64,000 bases of DNA from VRUE01 sp963716245 (GCA_963716245.1 OY970300.1:992001-1056000); one strand, 5' to 3'. Positions 8,274-16,766 are shown, counted from the first letter of the stretch. Notes: generated by a model from the sequence alone, not told the origin. Translations and numbers: made by a program.

Positions 8274-8666
8274 ATGCTGCTCATCGCGGACATCAGCTTC
8301 GGGGAAGCGCTCCTGCTCATGTTGGAGTTCTTCCTCTTCGTCGCGTGGCTCTGGATTCTCTTCGCGATCGTGGGAGACCTCTTCCGCGACCACGAGCTCT
8401 CGGGCTGGGGCAAGGCGGTGTGGGTCTTCGGCCTGCTGATCCTGCCCTTCCTCGGGGCGCTGATCTACCTGATCGCCCGTGGGGACGGGATGCGCGAGCG
8501 CACGATCAGGGCGCAGGAGGACGCAAAAGGCCAGTTCGACACCTACATCCGCCAGCAGGCCCACAGCTCGCCCGCGGACGAGCTGCACAAGCTGAACGAG
8601 CTGAGGGAGAAAGGGGCTCTCTCGCCCGAGGAGTTCGAGCGGGCGAAGGCGAAGCTGCTCACCTGA
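8274..8666 (+). CDS. PLDc_N-like membrane protein with SHOCT motif
   Basis: 130 residues from ATG 8274, two bases after the DUF7144 stop. Two hydrophobic helices ('LLLMLEFFLFVAWLWILFAIV' region and 'VWVFGLLILPFLGALIYLIARG') with 'ELSGWGKAVW' between them match the phospholipase-D N-terminal (PLDc_N) two-helix module. The C-terminus, 'LNELREKGALSPEEFERAKAKL', is a SHOCT motif. No catalytic domain is present. It converges on the transporter gene ending at 8670. Confidence 0.75.
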   Translation: MLLIADISFGEALLLMLEFFLFVAWLWILFAIVGDLFRDHELSGWGKAVWVFGLLILPFLGALIYLIARGDGMRERTIRAQEDAKGQFDTYIRQQAHSSPADELHKLNELREKGALSPEEFERAKAKLLT

Positions 8667-8669
8667 GGC

Positions 8670-9822
8670 TCAGCCGGGCTGCTCGCTCCCTGCGGCCGCG
8701 GTGAGATCCGCTGAGATCTTCACCGCGGCCGAGAGGAGCGGCGCCGCCAGCACCAGGCCGACGGTGCCGAACAGGCAGCCGCCGGCGATCGTCACGATCA
8801 GCACCGCGAGCGGGTGCAGCTTCAGCGCCGCGCCGTAGGCGATCGGCTGGACCAGCTGCTGCAGGACGCCGTTGGCCAGGAGGATCACTACGCCCATCGC
8901 GATGGCCACCTCGGTCCCCTCTGCACCGAGGGCGATCAGGACGGCGAAGCCGCCGGCGGTCCAGGCGCCGATGTAGGGGACGTAGCCGCCGAGGAAGGTG
9001 ACGATCGCGATCGTCCCGGCGAGCGGCACGCCGAGCAGCAGCGCGCCCGCCCCGACGATCAGCGTGCTCCAGGCGGCGACGATCGTCACCCCGAGGAAGT
9101 AGCCGCGCATGCTGCCCGCGACCCGGCCGAGGATCGAGCGGGCCACCGGGACCGGGACGCCGAGGTGGCGCTCGACGAAGCCGGCCGATCTGCGGGCCGT
9201 CCTTGAGCAGGAAGAAGAGGCTGAGCGCGGTGAAGGAGAGGAAGACCGCGAGCGAGGCGAGCCGCTCGATGCCGGCCAGCAGTCCCTGGGTGAGGGCCTG
9301 GAAGGCGGCGCTGATCGAGGCGCTCGCATCGGCGTTGGCCTCGGCGGCGGTCGGCGTCTCGACGCCGAGGTCCCGCGCCCACGACTCGAGCGCGGCCGCA
9401 CCTTCCTGAAGCCGCGCCGAGAGCCCGTCGGACTGGCTCGTGATCCCGCCGAGCACGATCAGGCCCACCCCCAGCGCGATCGCGACGATCGCGAGCAGGA
9501 CGAGGCCGGCGCCGGCCGCGCGCGGGACTCGGTGGCGAGCGAGCCAGTCGACCAGCGGCGAGGCGACGGAGGCGATGATCCCCGCCGTGATCACCGGCAT
9601 CACGATCGCCTCGGTGAGGGAGAGCAGCCAGATCGCCCCGACCAGCGCCGCCGCGACGCCGACCAGGAGCCAGGCCGAGAAGCCGAGGTCCCGCAGCCAG
9701 CTCGGCGCGGCGAAGATGCCGCTCAGGGCGCCGGGCTCGATCTCGACGACTTCCTCTTCGCCGCCGTCGTCGCGTCCGGGCCGTCGCAGGCTCCGCCGGA
9801 ATATCTGCCGTCGCTCGCTCAT
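8670..9822 (-). pseudogene. AI-2E family transporter interrupted by a +1 frameshift
   Basis: The N-terminal part runs from ATG 9822 in one frame: signal-like helices, then 'LLVGVAAALVGAIWLLSL' and 'FTALSLFFLLKDGPQIGR'. Near 9180-9186 the coding sequence moves to the next minus frame, which continues 'FVERHLGV', 'GYFLGVTIVAAWST', 'YVPYIGAWTAG' and ends at 8670. Together they make one normal AI-2E transporter (PerM/YdgG-like, about 380 residues). Deleting one base in the GGCCGGCTTC stretch (minus strand) restores the frame. It is either a real inactivating mutation or a one-base assembly error. The family exports small molecules or ions; the substrate here is unknown. Confidence 0.78.
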
Positions 9823-9875
9823 CCACTCACCGTCTCACGTCGGGCGGCGTCCCGCCCCCCATACTCGGCAGCAGC

Positions 9876-10634
9876 ATGGAGGGCCCTGACAACGTCACCT
9901 ACGTCGGACACGCCACGGTCCTGATCGAGATCGAGGGAGTTCGGCTCCTGACCGACCCGGTGCTGCGCAGGCGGGTCGGCCCGCTGGTCAGGCACGGCGC
10001 CGCGCCGGCGCCGTCGACGAGCGAGAGCGTCGACGCCGTCCTGATCTCCCACATGCACCGCGATCACGTGGACGTCGGCTCGCTGCGCACGCTCGGGCGC
10101 GGGGTGCGGCTGCTGGTGCCGCCCGGCTCGCAGCGGTTCTTCGCGCGCCGCGGCTTCACCGCCGTCACCGAGCTGGAGCGGGGGGAGTCGAGCAGCATCG
10201 GCGGTCTCACGGTGAGCGCGGTCGACGCGCGTCACGACGGCGGAGGGCGCCGGCACGCCGCTGGCGCCCAGTCCGTCGGCTTCCTGATCCGCGGCCGGCG
10301 AGACGTCTACTTCGCCGGCGACACCGATCTCTTCGATGGGATGAGGGGGCTCTCCCCCGATCTCGACCTGGCGCTGCTGCCGATCTGGGGCTGGGGCCCG
10401 ACGGTCGGCCCCGGCCACCTCGACCCGGAGCGTGCCGCCCGGGCCGCCGCGCTGCTGTCCCCTCGCCTGGCGGTGCCGATCCACTGGGGCACGCTCTACC
10501 CCCTCGGGCTCGCCCGCTTCCGCCCCGACGGGCTGCGGCTTCCGGGCGAGCGATTCGCCGGCTTCATGCGCGAGCTGGCGCCTCACGTCGGCACCCGCGT
10601 GCTCTCGCCAGGGGAATCGACCTCGCTCGCGTAG
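9876..10634 (+). CDS. MBL-fold metallo-hydrolase (UlaG/NAPE-PLD-like)
   Basis: 252 residues from ATG 9876. It has 'VTYVGHATVLIEI' at the N-terminus, the zinc-binding HxHxDH motif as 'HMHRDH' (residues 59-64), 'GDTDLF' near residue 150 and 'PIHWGT' near residue 205. These fit the UlaG/NAPE-PLD branch of metallo-beta-lactamase-fold hydrolases. The substrate cannot be told from sequence. It is divergent from the transporter (53 bp apart), and its last 52 bases overlap, antisense, the end of the phosphodiesterase gene. Confidence 0.85.
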   Translation: MEGPDNVTYVGHATVLIEIEGVRLLTDPVLRRRVGPLVRHGAAPAPSTSESVDAVLISHMHRDHVDVGSLRTLGRGVRLLVPPGSQRFFARRGFTAVTELERGESSSIGGLTVSAVDARHDGGGRRHAAGAQSVGFLIRGRRDVYFAGDTDLFDGMRGLSPDLDLALLPIWGWGPTVGPGHLDPERAARAAALLSPRLAVPIHWGTLYPLGLARFRPDGLRLPGERFAGFMRELAPHVGTRVLSPGESTSLA

Positions 10635-12655
10635 GCGTCCTGGCCGAGCCCCGCCAGCCAGCCGCGGAAGATCCGGTGCACCCGCTCGGCGCCGACGACC
10701 TCCTGCTGCGGCCACTCCAGGTCGGCCGGGTGGAGCACGAACGGGAAGCTCTGCGTGCCGCCCATGCCGCCGTGCGAGCCGACCAGCTCCTCGAAGGCGG
10801 CGACCTCGCCGAACTCGGGCCAGTAGGCGCTGTTGAGCATCAGGTCGGCGCAGTGGGGGAAGCCGTCGGTGCGGCGCAGGTGGTCGGCGGCGTTCTGCCC
10901 GAACGGCGCCAGCGGGTCCTCGCCCTCGACCCGGTCGTCGTCGAGGAAGCGGGTGCCGCCGGCCCCGATCGCGATCGGCCCCTGCCGCTCGGAGCGGACG
11001 AGGACGAAGCCGATGCCGGGGTGCTCGCGCAGGGTCGGGACCAGCCGCGGGTAGAGCGCTTCGATGCGCTCGAGGCTGACGCGCCCGGGCTCGCGCGGGA
11101 AGCTGATCAGGCCGAGGCACCCCGAGGCCATCACCGAGAGCTCGGGCAGGCCGTCGCCGCGGGTCTGCTCGACTTCGCGGCGAGCGTCGGCGTCGAGGGC
11201 GATGACTCCGTCGGCGCGACGGTCGCGGGTCGCCGCCCTCACCGTGCGGGCGGCGACGGTGTCGTCGCGGGCAACCTCGGTCAGGCCGGCGCTCAGGTAG
11301 GAGAGCGCGTCGTCGTCGCCGGCTTCCGCCGCGACGACGCTCTCCGGCCGGCAGACCTCGCTCACCAGCTCCTCGAGCGTCTGCCCGTAGCGGTCGCGGA
11401 AGGTCTCGCCCTGCGACTGGCCGTGGTCGGAGAGGACGACGAGCCGGTAGGGGCGCGGCGCCTCCTCGCAGGCGCGGGCGATCCGCGCGATCTGGCGGTC
11501 GAGGTCGCGCAGCACGGCGAGCGCGTCGTGGCGCTCGATGCCCGAGTGGTGGGCGACCTCGTCGTAGGCGAGGAAGGTCGTGTAGACGACCGGGCGGCCG
11601 GCGAGGGCGTCGCCGATCACGGTGGCGACCTGGAGGTCGCGCTGGACCACCGTTCCCCAGGCGCGGGCGAGGGAGTAGGTGCGGCTGCGGTGGATTCGCG
11701 GGCGCACGTCGTCGCGCACCTGGCTTCTCGCCGCCCGCCGCTCGCGGGTGACGTCGGCGAGCGAGAGGACGAGGGTCCGCGCCGCCGCGTAGGGACGGGC
11801 GAAGTAGGCGGCGTAGTCCTTCCCGATCGGCCGCCGGCGCCGCAGCGCGGTGCTCATCGTCAGCATCGTGTGCGGCGCGTCGCCGGAGAGGATGTTGGCG
11901 CGGCTGGCGCCGTCGGCGTGCAGGAGTCCGCGTCCATCCGAATGCCGCCGCTCGATCTCTTCGGCGTCGCGGGGGTGGTTGGTGACGATCGCCGCGCCGC
12001 GATCCTTCTCCCACCAGCGGAACCCCGGCATGTCCTCATTGGAGCCGTGCAGGAGGCCGGCCTGGCAGGCTCCGGTCTGGGAGGACCAGTCGGTCTCCCA
12101 GCCGCGCAGGCGGTGGGAGCCGCTCCGCACCCATGCGGCCAGGGTCGGGGCGCTGCCGTCCTGCAGCGCCCGCAGCAGCACGTCGCGGGCGAGCCCGTCG
12201 ATCTCGAGGAAGAGCATGCCCGGGATCTCGGTCTCGATCGCATGTCCGCGGCGACGCGCCTGGCGGCGGACGACGTTGCGGTGCCAGGCATCGTCCTCGT
12301 CGATCGCAAGCAGCGAGTAGACGGCGGCGGTCAACGCCGCGACGGAGACGGTGATCGCGATGCCGTCCAGCAGGTCGGCGACTTCCGCTCCGGGCAGGAG
12401 GTCGATCGCGAGCATCACGAAAAGCCCGTTGAGGACCAGCGCCGCGAGCCCCAGCGTCAGCACGGTCAGGGGCAGGGCGACGCGGACGAGCAGCGGCCAT
12501 ACGAAGGCGTTGAGGAGGCCGACCAGGGCCGCTGCGGCGAGCGCGCCGGCGGCGCCGTCGAGGACGAAGCCGTCCAGCGCCTCGGAGAGCAGCAGGAGGA
12601 TGCCGGCGTCGAGCAGGAGGACGAGGGCGCCCCGCCGGACCGTCGTCAGGCTCAT
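10583..12655 (-). CDS. Membrane-anchored phosphodiesterase/alkaline-phosphatase-like protein
   Basis: 690 residues from ATG 12655. The N-terminal about 120 residues form four helices resembling the mycobacterial phage-holin IV family ('LVGLLNAFVWPLLVRVALPLTVLTLG' region). The rest is a type I phosphodiesterase/nucleotide pyrophosphatase-like domain with 'FLEIDGLARDVL', 'SNEDMPGFRWW' and 'VLSDHGQSQG'. This holin-plus-phosphatase arrangement is recurrent in actinobacteria; the catalytic domain probably faces the periplasm. The start overlaps the DUF2252 stop (ATGA). The longer upstream reading frame is antisense shadow of other coding frames. Confidence 0.8.
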   Translation of the reverse strand: MSLTTVRRGALVLLLDAGILLLLSEALDGFVLDGAAGALAAAALVGLLNAFVWPLLVRVALPLTVLTLGLAALVLNGLFVMLAIDLLPGAEVADLLDGIAITVSVAALTAAVYSLLAIDEDDAWHRNVVRRQARRRGHAIETEIPGMLFLEIDGLARDVLLRALQDGSAPTLAAWVRSGSHRLRGWETDWSSQTGACQAGLLHGSNEDMPGFRWWEKDRGAAIVTNHPRDAEEIERRHSDGRGLLHADGASRANILSGDAPHTMLTMSTALRRRRPIGKDYAAYFARPYAAARTLVLSLADVTRERRAARSQVRDDVRPRIHRSRTYSLARAWGTVVQRDLQVATVIGDALAGRPVVYTTFLAYDEVAHHSGIERHDALAVLRDLDRQIARIARACEEAPRPYRLVVLSDHGQSQGETFRDRYGQTLEELVSEVCRPESVVAAEAGDDDALSYLSAGLTEVARDDTVAARTVRAATRDRRADGVIALDADARREVEQTRGDGLPELSVMASGCLGLISFPREPGRVSLERIEALYPRLVPTLREHPGIGFVLVRSERQGPIAIGAGGTRFLDDDRVEGEDPLAPFGQNAADHLRRTDGFPHCADLMLNSAYWPEFGEVAAFEELVGSHGGMGGTQSFPFVLHPADLEWPQQEVVGAERVHRIFRGWLAGLGQDAYASEVDSPGESTRVPT

Positions 12656-14088
12656 CGCCGCTCTGCCTCGATCTCCCCCGCGGCGGCGGCCTCGGTCAGC
12701 CGTTCGAAGTCCCTTTCGTTCTGATCGGCGTAGGCCTCGGCGAAGCGGGCAAGAGCATTGTCGAACGCATCCCCTCCGCCCAGGTAGGAGGCGATGCGGA
12801 TGCGGTCTCCCGAGCGGGCGTGGGCTCGCGCCAGTGCTTCCCCGCAGAGCGCGCCGTACACACCGAGGTCTCGTGGCGACATGCGCTCCAGGTCGGCCGA
12901 GCCCTCGTGATCCCACAGCTGGCGCACGTAGAAGCAGCGCTCCTCGTCGTCGATCCCCTTCGCGGTGACCCAGCCGAGGAAGACGTCGCTCGACGCCTGC
13001 ATCAGCCGCTGTCCCTCCACGACGCGGCGGCCGTGGTCGGCGTAGGAGCTGTCGCCCACGTAGGGCTCCAGCACCGACGCCTGCGCTTCCTTCGCCTGCA
13101 GGAAGAGGGGGTCGCGCGAGTCCCTGCCGAGCAGCAGCACGATCCAGGTGCGGGTGCCGACGCTGCCCACGCCGCCGACCTTCCGGGCGGCGTGGACATA
13201 GCGATAGGAGGCGGCGAGATGCTGCCGATCGCGACTCAGCGACTCGCGGTAGGCGTCGAGCACCGCCTGCAGCTGACGTTCTGCGTCCTCGGCATCCGTC
13301 AGCTCCTCGAGCGGCACGATCAGCGGCGGGTTGCTGACGATCCGGACCTCGCCTCCCTCCACATGGGTGAGCTTGTCCAGGGCTCGGCTGTGGTCCTTGG
13401 CCTGGGCCTTGGCGAGGCCCCGCTCGATCCGGCGGTAGCGGCGCTCGTCGACCTGCGATCGCAGCGTCCCGAGCGCCGGCTCCACGTCGAGGCGGGAGTA
13501 CCAGACGTCGATGTTGCGCATCGCGGCGAAGTCGCGCATCGACCTCCTGTAGGCGGCGACGGTGGCGAGGGTCGCCTGGCGCCGATCCCGCTCGCCGAAG
13601 CCGCGGTCCCTGCCGGCGACGGCGACGCTGGCGGCGAGCCGCTTCACGTCCCACTCGAACGGACCCGGGCAGGTCTCGTCGAAGTCGTTGCAGTCGAAGA
13701 CGAGGCGCCGGTCCGGCGCGGCGAAGACGCCGAAGTTGGCGAGGTGTGCGTCCCCGCAGAGCTGAGCGGTGAAGCCGGTCGTCGGCGTCAGCGCCAGATC
13801 GGCGGCCATGATCGCCGCCGCCCCACGGAAGAAGGCGAAGGGCGAGGCGAGCATGCGGCCGTAGCGGAGCGGCACCAGCTCGGGAACCCGACTCTCGTCC
13901 TGCCGCCCGAGGATCTCGAGCGGATCGCGCGAGCCGACGCTCAGCTCGGCGTGGCCGGACCGCGGACGTTCCCGCCGGGCCGCCTTCCCGTCCGTCGCCC
14001 GTTCACCCGGATCGTCGCCGATGCCCCCGTTCGTCACCCGAGGAGTGTCCACTCCCAGAGCTCGCAAAGCAACCGGTCTCCAGGGCAC
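12652..14088 (-). CDS. DUF2252 family protein (kinase-like fold)
   Basis: Up to 478 residues. It contains 'RMLASPFAFFRGAAAIMAADLA', the phosphotransferase-like 'CGDAHLANFGVF' and 'FDCNDFDE', then 'WDVKRLAAS', the standard DUF2252 signature. The HLAN and DFDE elements resemble the catalytic and metal-binding loops of protein-kinase-like enzymes. The substrate is unknown. The first about 20 residues align poorly, and GTG near 14034 (product beginning 'VTNGGIGDDP') is an alternative start. It is translationally coupled to the downstream phosphodiesterase. Confidence 0.8.
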   Translation of the reverse strand: MPWRPVALRALGVDTPRVTNGGIGDDPGERATDGKAARRERPRSGHAELSVGSRDPLEILGRQDESRVPELVPLRYGRMLASPFAFFRGAAAIMAADLALTPTTGFTAQLCGDAHLANFGVFAAPDRRLVFDCNDFDETCPGPFEWDVKRLAASVAVAGRDRGFGERDRRQATLATVAAYRRSMRDFAAMRNIDVWYSRLDVEPALGTLRSQVDERRYRRIERGLAKAQAKDHSRALDKLTHVEGGEVRIVSNPPLIVPLEELTDAEDAERQLQAVLDAYRESLSRDRQHLAASYRYVHAARKVGGVGSVGTRTWIVLLLGRDSRDPLFLQAKEAQASVLEPYVGDSSYADHGRRVVEGQRLMQASSDVFLGWVTAKGIDDEERCFYVRQLWDHEGSADLERMSPRDLGVYGALCGEALARAHARSGDRIRIASYLGGGDAFDNALARFAEAYADQNERDFERLTEAAAAGEIEAERR

Positions 14089-14108
14089 TCTTCAAGATTT
14101 CAGCTTCT

Positions 14109-14142
14109 ATGTAGCTGCTAATCTACCCCCATGACGCTACAT
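14109..14142. promoter_or_regulatory. Inverted repeat at the antitoxin start, candidate VapB operator
   Basis: ATGTAG (14109-14114) and CTACAT (14137-14142) form a 6-bp inverted repeat spanning the ATG at 14131. TAATCT at about 14118 could be a -10. Toxin-antitoxin operons are commonly autoregulated at such repeats. Weak evidence. Confidence 0.3.
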
Positions 14143-14403
14143 CAGCATGGGAGCGAAGTCGGAGTTCGGGAGTTGCACGACCGCCTCAGCGAGTACCTGG
14201 AGCGAGTGGAGGGGGGAGGCGAGATCGTTGTTACCCGGCGCGGTCGGCCCGTGGCCCGTCTGAGCGGACTCGGCGAGCGGCCGCTCGACGCCCTCGCGCG
14301 CCGTGGTCTCGTGCGGATGCCGCAGGGGACGCGTTCTGCTCGGACGGCGCAGGTGAAAGCCACCGGCTCGGTCTCCGACCTCGTCTCCGAGCAGCGGGCC
14401 TGA
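14131..14403 (+). CDS. vapB: Phd/YefM-type antitoxin
   Basis: 90 residues from ATG 14131. The N-terminus, 'VGVRELHDRLSEYLERVEGGGEIVVTRRGRPVARL', is the DNA-binding Phd/YefM fold (prevent-host-death family). The C-terminal tail ('TGSVSDLVSEQRA') would bind and neutralise the toxin. The next gene encodes a PIN-domain toxin whose likely start overlaps this stop (CTGA). The pair is a standard type II module on the chromosomal side of the island boundary. Confidence 0.88.
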   Translation: MTLHQHGSEVGVRELHDRLSEYLERVEGGGEIVVTRRGRPVARLSGLGERPLDALARRGLVRMPQGTRSARTAQVKATGSVSDLVSEQRA

Positions 14404-14822
14404 CCTTCTACTTCGACACCTCGGCCTTGGTCAAGCTCGTCGTCGTCGAGGATGGATCCGATCGGGTCGCCGAACTCTGGGCTGGCGCCTATCCGGCGGC
14501 ATCCAGCATCCTCTCCTACCCAGAGGGGCGCGCAGCCCTCGCAGCCGCACGGCGCCAGGGTCGGCTGGGGGAGGGCGAGCACGCAATGGCACTGGCGGCC
14601 TTCGAGGAGCTGCAGGCCGATCTGATCACGATCGGGGTTGACCAGGCCCTCGCCCGTCACGCTGGGGAGCGCGCTGAAGATCTCGGCCTCCGCGGCTACG
14701 ACGCCGTTCATCTCGCTACCGCACTTGAGCTCGGAGACGAGGAAGTCGTCCTCGTCACCTGGGATCGAGATCTCGCGCAGGCGGCCGAGTGCGTCGGCCT
14801 GGGTACCGCCGGTCTCGCCTAG
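14400..14822 (+). CDS. vapC: VapC-like PIN-domain toxin (CTG start likely)
   Basis: About 140 residues. All four acidic PIN positions are visible: Asp in 'FYFDTSAL', Glu in 'SYPEGRAA', Asp in 'GYDAVHLA' and Asp in 'VTWDRDL'. VapC toxins are metal-dependent RNases acting on tRNA or rRNA. The first standard start in frame is TTG 14427, but it would remove the first catalytic Asp. CTG 14400 gives a normal VapC N-terminus and a 4-nt overlap with the antitoxin stop, so CTG initiation is inferred. Confidence 0.8.
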   Translation: MTFYFDTSALVKLVVVEDGSDRVAELWAGAYPAASSILSYPEGRAALAAARRQGRLGEGEHAMALAAFEELQADLITIGVDQALARHAGERAEDLGLRGYDAVHLATALELGDEEVVLVTWDRDLAQAAECVGLGTAGLA

Positions 14823-14867
14823 CCAGCTGAAAGGTCCGAGATCAGGAGCCCATATCGTCGAGATGCT

Positions 14868-14934
14868 CGGGGGTTTTCGATGCGGCTGAATGGAGTCGAA
14901 CCATCACGCCCCGTTAGGGGCACAACGCCCTCAA
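14868..14934 (-). repeat. Left att copy: 3' half of tRNA-Leu(GAG)
   Basis: Read on the minus strand, this is an anticodon loop TTGAGGG (anticodon GAG), a class II variable arm (GCCCC/GGGGC around TAAC), a T arm (GATGG, loop TTCGACT, CCATT), an acceptor 3' strand CAGCCGC and discriminator A. The 5' half of the tRNA is absent; the bases upstream cannot form the acceptor or anticodon stem. It is a direct repeat of 17463-17529 with two mismatches (14874 and 14926). This is the displaced chromosomal 3' half expected at an integration site. Confidence 0.8.
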
Positions 14935-15027
14935 GCTAAGGACGCGTGGCTTGCTAGCGCGAAATCCGCATTCCAGAGCCAAATCACGTCCGGTGACATC
15001 CGGTGGTTTCCGGTCTTTAGGGGGTCG

Positions 15028-15049
15028 AACTGGCGCATAACTGGCGCAT
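15028..15049. repeat. Two tandem 11-bp repeats, candidate integrase arm sites (left)
   Basis: AACTGGCGCAT occurs twice in direct tandem (15028-15038, 15039-15049), about 95 bp inside the left att copy. The same pair occurs inside the right copy. Paired direct repeats flanking a core are typical arm-type sites of tyrosine recombinases; that role is inferred. Confidence 0.5.
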
Positions 15050-15216
15050 GAGGCGGCAAGTGTCCGGGTGGACCTGAGCCACAATCCTCCGTCGCAGTGT
15101 CAGGAGGCTGCGGCCCACAGGGACAGGGGACGGCAGCGCCGATTATAGGGGCCCATAGGTCCTTCTTTTCCCGGAAATACCCAACCGGGCTCGGCGACGG
15201 CCGCCCCCCCGAAGCT

Positions 15217-16041
15217 ATGGTCGGCTTAGTGGCCTCAGATGAGATTGAGATCAGGATCACGGTGGACCGCGATGAGGCGGCTGACATGACCTACGGCCAG
15301 CGGGAACGCTGGCTCGGAAAGCTCGCCGAGGAAAAATTGGCGGAAGTAGTTCCTCCGCGCCCGCCCCTCAACGGCGGCAGTCAGAGCAACCGGTGGAAGC
15401 CCTACACGCGCGAGGGGATCGCTCAGGCGTTCTCTGAGTGGGCGAAGCTCAACGACGGCAAAGCACCAGCAAAGAAGGACTGGTCCTATGAACGCGATCC
15501 CGATGGCCGCTGGCCGCGACCGAGCAGCGATAGCTTCAGGAAGGTGATTGAGGAGTGCGCTCAAGAAGACGGAATCTCTTTGTCTCAACGAGCGCCACAC
15601 CGAGACGATCCAGAGCATTGGGCCCGTCGCGCCTGGCATGAAGCACAGCACTTGAGGCTCTTGGCGGATGGCCGGGTCGAGCACGCGCAGGGAAGCCCTA
15701 TCCTGGGGAGGATTGAGGAGGTTGCTTCCCGGTGGACGCCGACCGAGGAAGAGAGAGCCGAAATCAAGGCGGCGCAGATGAGCGCTGATCCAGGTCCATA
15801 CTGCGAAGACTGCTTCCATGGCAGCGGTTGCATGCCCCCTGAAATGTCCTATTGGGAGTATGCGGTCGAGGTGATCGGAGGGTTGACTCTTCGCAGCGGC
15901 GGCGACTTTCATGCGACCCGCAGCCGACGCGCGGAGTTCGGACGGACCAGGCAAATGGTTACTGCCGGGGTGGCAGATGCATACCCTGAAGCGAGCGACC
16001 CGGCGGCTCGCGCAGTAATCGAGACGATAGATCCCGGGTAG
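15217..16041 (+). CDS. Hypothetical element protein with a possible homing-endonuclease-associated-repeat-like segment
   Basis: 274 residues from ATG 15217; the frame is open upstream, but that part overlaps non-coding junction DNA. Residues about 65-120 ('REGIAQAFSEWAKLNDGKAPAKKDW', then 'WPRPSSDSFRKVIEEC') resemble the helical DNA-binding repeat found beside homing endonucleases, where plants, phages and actinobacteria share a pattern of a helix, a PPT-type turn and 'WPS'. A later 'YCEDCFHGSGC' could bind zinc. Function unknown. It is the largest gene between the two att copies and has lower GC than the chromosomal genes to its left. Confidence 0.55.
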   Translation: MVGLVASDEIEIRITVDRDEAADMTYGQRERWLGKLAEEKLAEVVPPRPPLNGGSQSNRWKPYTREGIAQAFSEWAKLNDGKAPAKKDWSYERDPDGRWPRPSSDSFRKVIEECAQEDGISLSQRAPHRDDPEHWARRAWHEAQHLRLLADGRVEHAQGSPILGRIEEVASRWTPTEEERAEIKAAQMSADPGPYCEDCFHGSGCMPPEMSYWEYAVEVIGGLTLRSGGDFHATRSRRAEFGRTRQMVTAGVADAYPEASDPAARAVIETIDPG

Positions 16042-16071
16042 GTACTAGCAATCCAAAGGGAGAGTCGATAA

Positions 16072-16497
16072 ATGTCTTCATTTGATCCCGCTGAGGTCGA
16101 TCCAGCCCGAAGTCGTCGCTCTCTAGGGCCGATAATGAGCGCTGGGGAGCTTCTCGACCTTGACTACTCGGCATTCCCCTCGATGGAGCCGCTCTTTGAG
16201 GCCACCCGTGAAAACCTCGTCGGTCTCCTCAAACTGCCGCGCCCCGGATGCGACGTGTGCGGCGAGACCGCGACCGACGCCCATCTGGACGAAGAGGGAG
16301 GGGACGCGGCGCTGGCCTGCAAAGAGCACGAACCACCGGGCTACCCGGTCTCGCTCGATCGGTTGGCCGATCCCGAGAACGATCTGGTCTCACACGTGGG
16401 CGCAAAGAACTGGGGACTGGCCGCGTTGATGCGCCTTATAGAACGCCTTAAAGCCGAGGAGACGATTCGCCAGCTGCGCGAGGCACGGGCCAGCTAG
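16072..16497 (+). CDS. Hypothetical protein with Cys/His cluster
   Basis: 141 residues from ATG 16072 behind 'AAAGGGAGAG'. The middle holds 'GCDVCGETATDAHLD' followed by 'LACKEHE', a CxxC plus C/H arrangement that could bind one zinc. The C-terminus is a charged helix ('LMRLIERLKAEETIRQL'). No family recognised. It lies 30 bp after the preceding gene and is probably in the same transcript. Confidence 0.55.
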   Translation: MSSFDPAEVDPARSRRSLGPIMSAGELLDLDYSAFPSMEPLFEATRENLVGLLKLPRPGCDVCGETATDAHLDEEGGDAALACKEHEPPGYPVSLDRLADPENDLVSHVGAKNWGLAALMRLIERLKAEETIRQLREARAS

Positions 16498-16535
16498 TCG
16501 TTGCGAAAGCATTTGCCCGGCTAGGCTCCCCGCCG

Positions 16536-16736
16536 ATGCCCGACGACCCGAAGCGCAAGGCCCGCAAAGCTGTCCGCGCCGCCCAGAAGCAGTTCGAGCG
16601 CGAATCCAGCGCTGCCGACAAGGCACGGCGCAAAGCCTTCACCCAGGCCCAGAAGGAAGGGCTTTCGCTGCGGGAGATCGGCGAGGAGGTCGGCTTGACC
16701 CACTCGCGAGTCGCGCAGATCATCAACGGGAAATAG
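16536..16736 (+). CDS. Small helix-turn-helix protein
   Basis: 66 residues from ATG 16536. A long basic N-terminal helix ('KRKARKAVRAAQKQFERESSA') leads to a clear HTH at residues about 45-64, 'LSLREIGEEVGLTHSRVAQI', similar to sigma-70 region 4 or resolvase-type HTHs. Probably a DNA-binding regulator of the relict element; possibly an excisionase-like factor, but that is speculation. Confidence 0.65.
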   Translation: MPDDPKRKARKAVRAAQKQFERESSAADKARRKAFTQAQKEGLSLREIGEEVGLTHSRVAQIINGK

Positions 16737-16766
16737 TCGCCTCTGTCAAGTTTTTCTTGACAGCAC

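Larger units (their letters stand above)
14823..15216. other. Non-coding junction between chromosome and relict element
   Basis: This stretch of about 390 bp holds the left tRNA-Leu fragment and the tandem 11-bp repeats. Beyond these I see no gene or convincing promoter. The reading frames crossing it on the minus strand translate the tRNA fragment and are not genes. Confidence 0.6.

Noticed and set aside
10583..13654. A 1023-residue open frame on the minus strand
   Set aside because: Only the part from ATG 12655 is real; the upstream third is a shadow of the DUF2252 gene with no recognisable sequence.
14868..14990. Intact tRNA-Leu gene
   Set aside because: The 5' acceptor strand GCGGCTG and matching anticodon stem are not present upstream; only the 3' half is there.
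14931..15287. Minus-strand 118-residue frame
   Set aside because: It begins in the protein gene at 15217 and runs through non-coding junction DNA to the edge of the tRNA fragment; composition is not coding.
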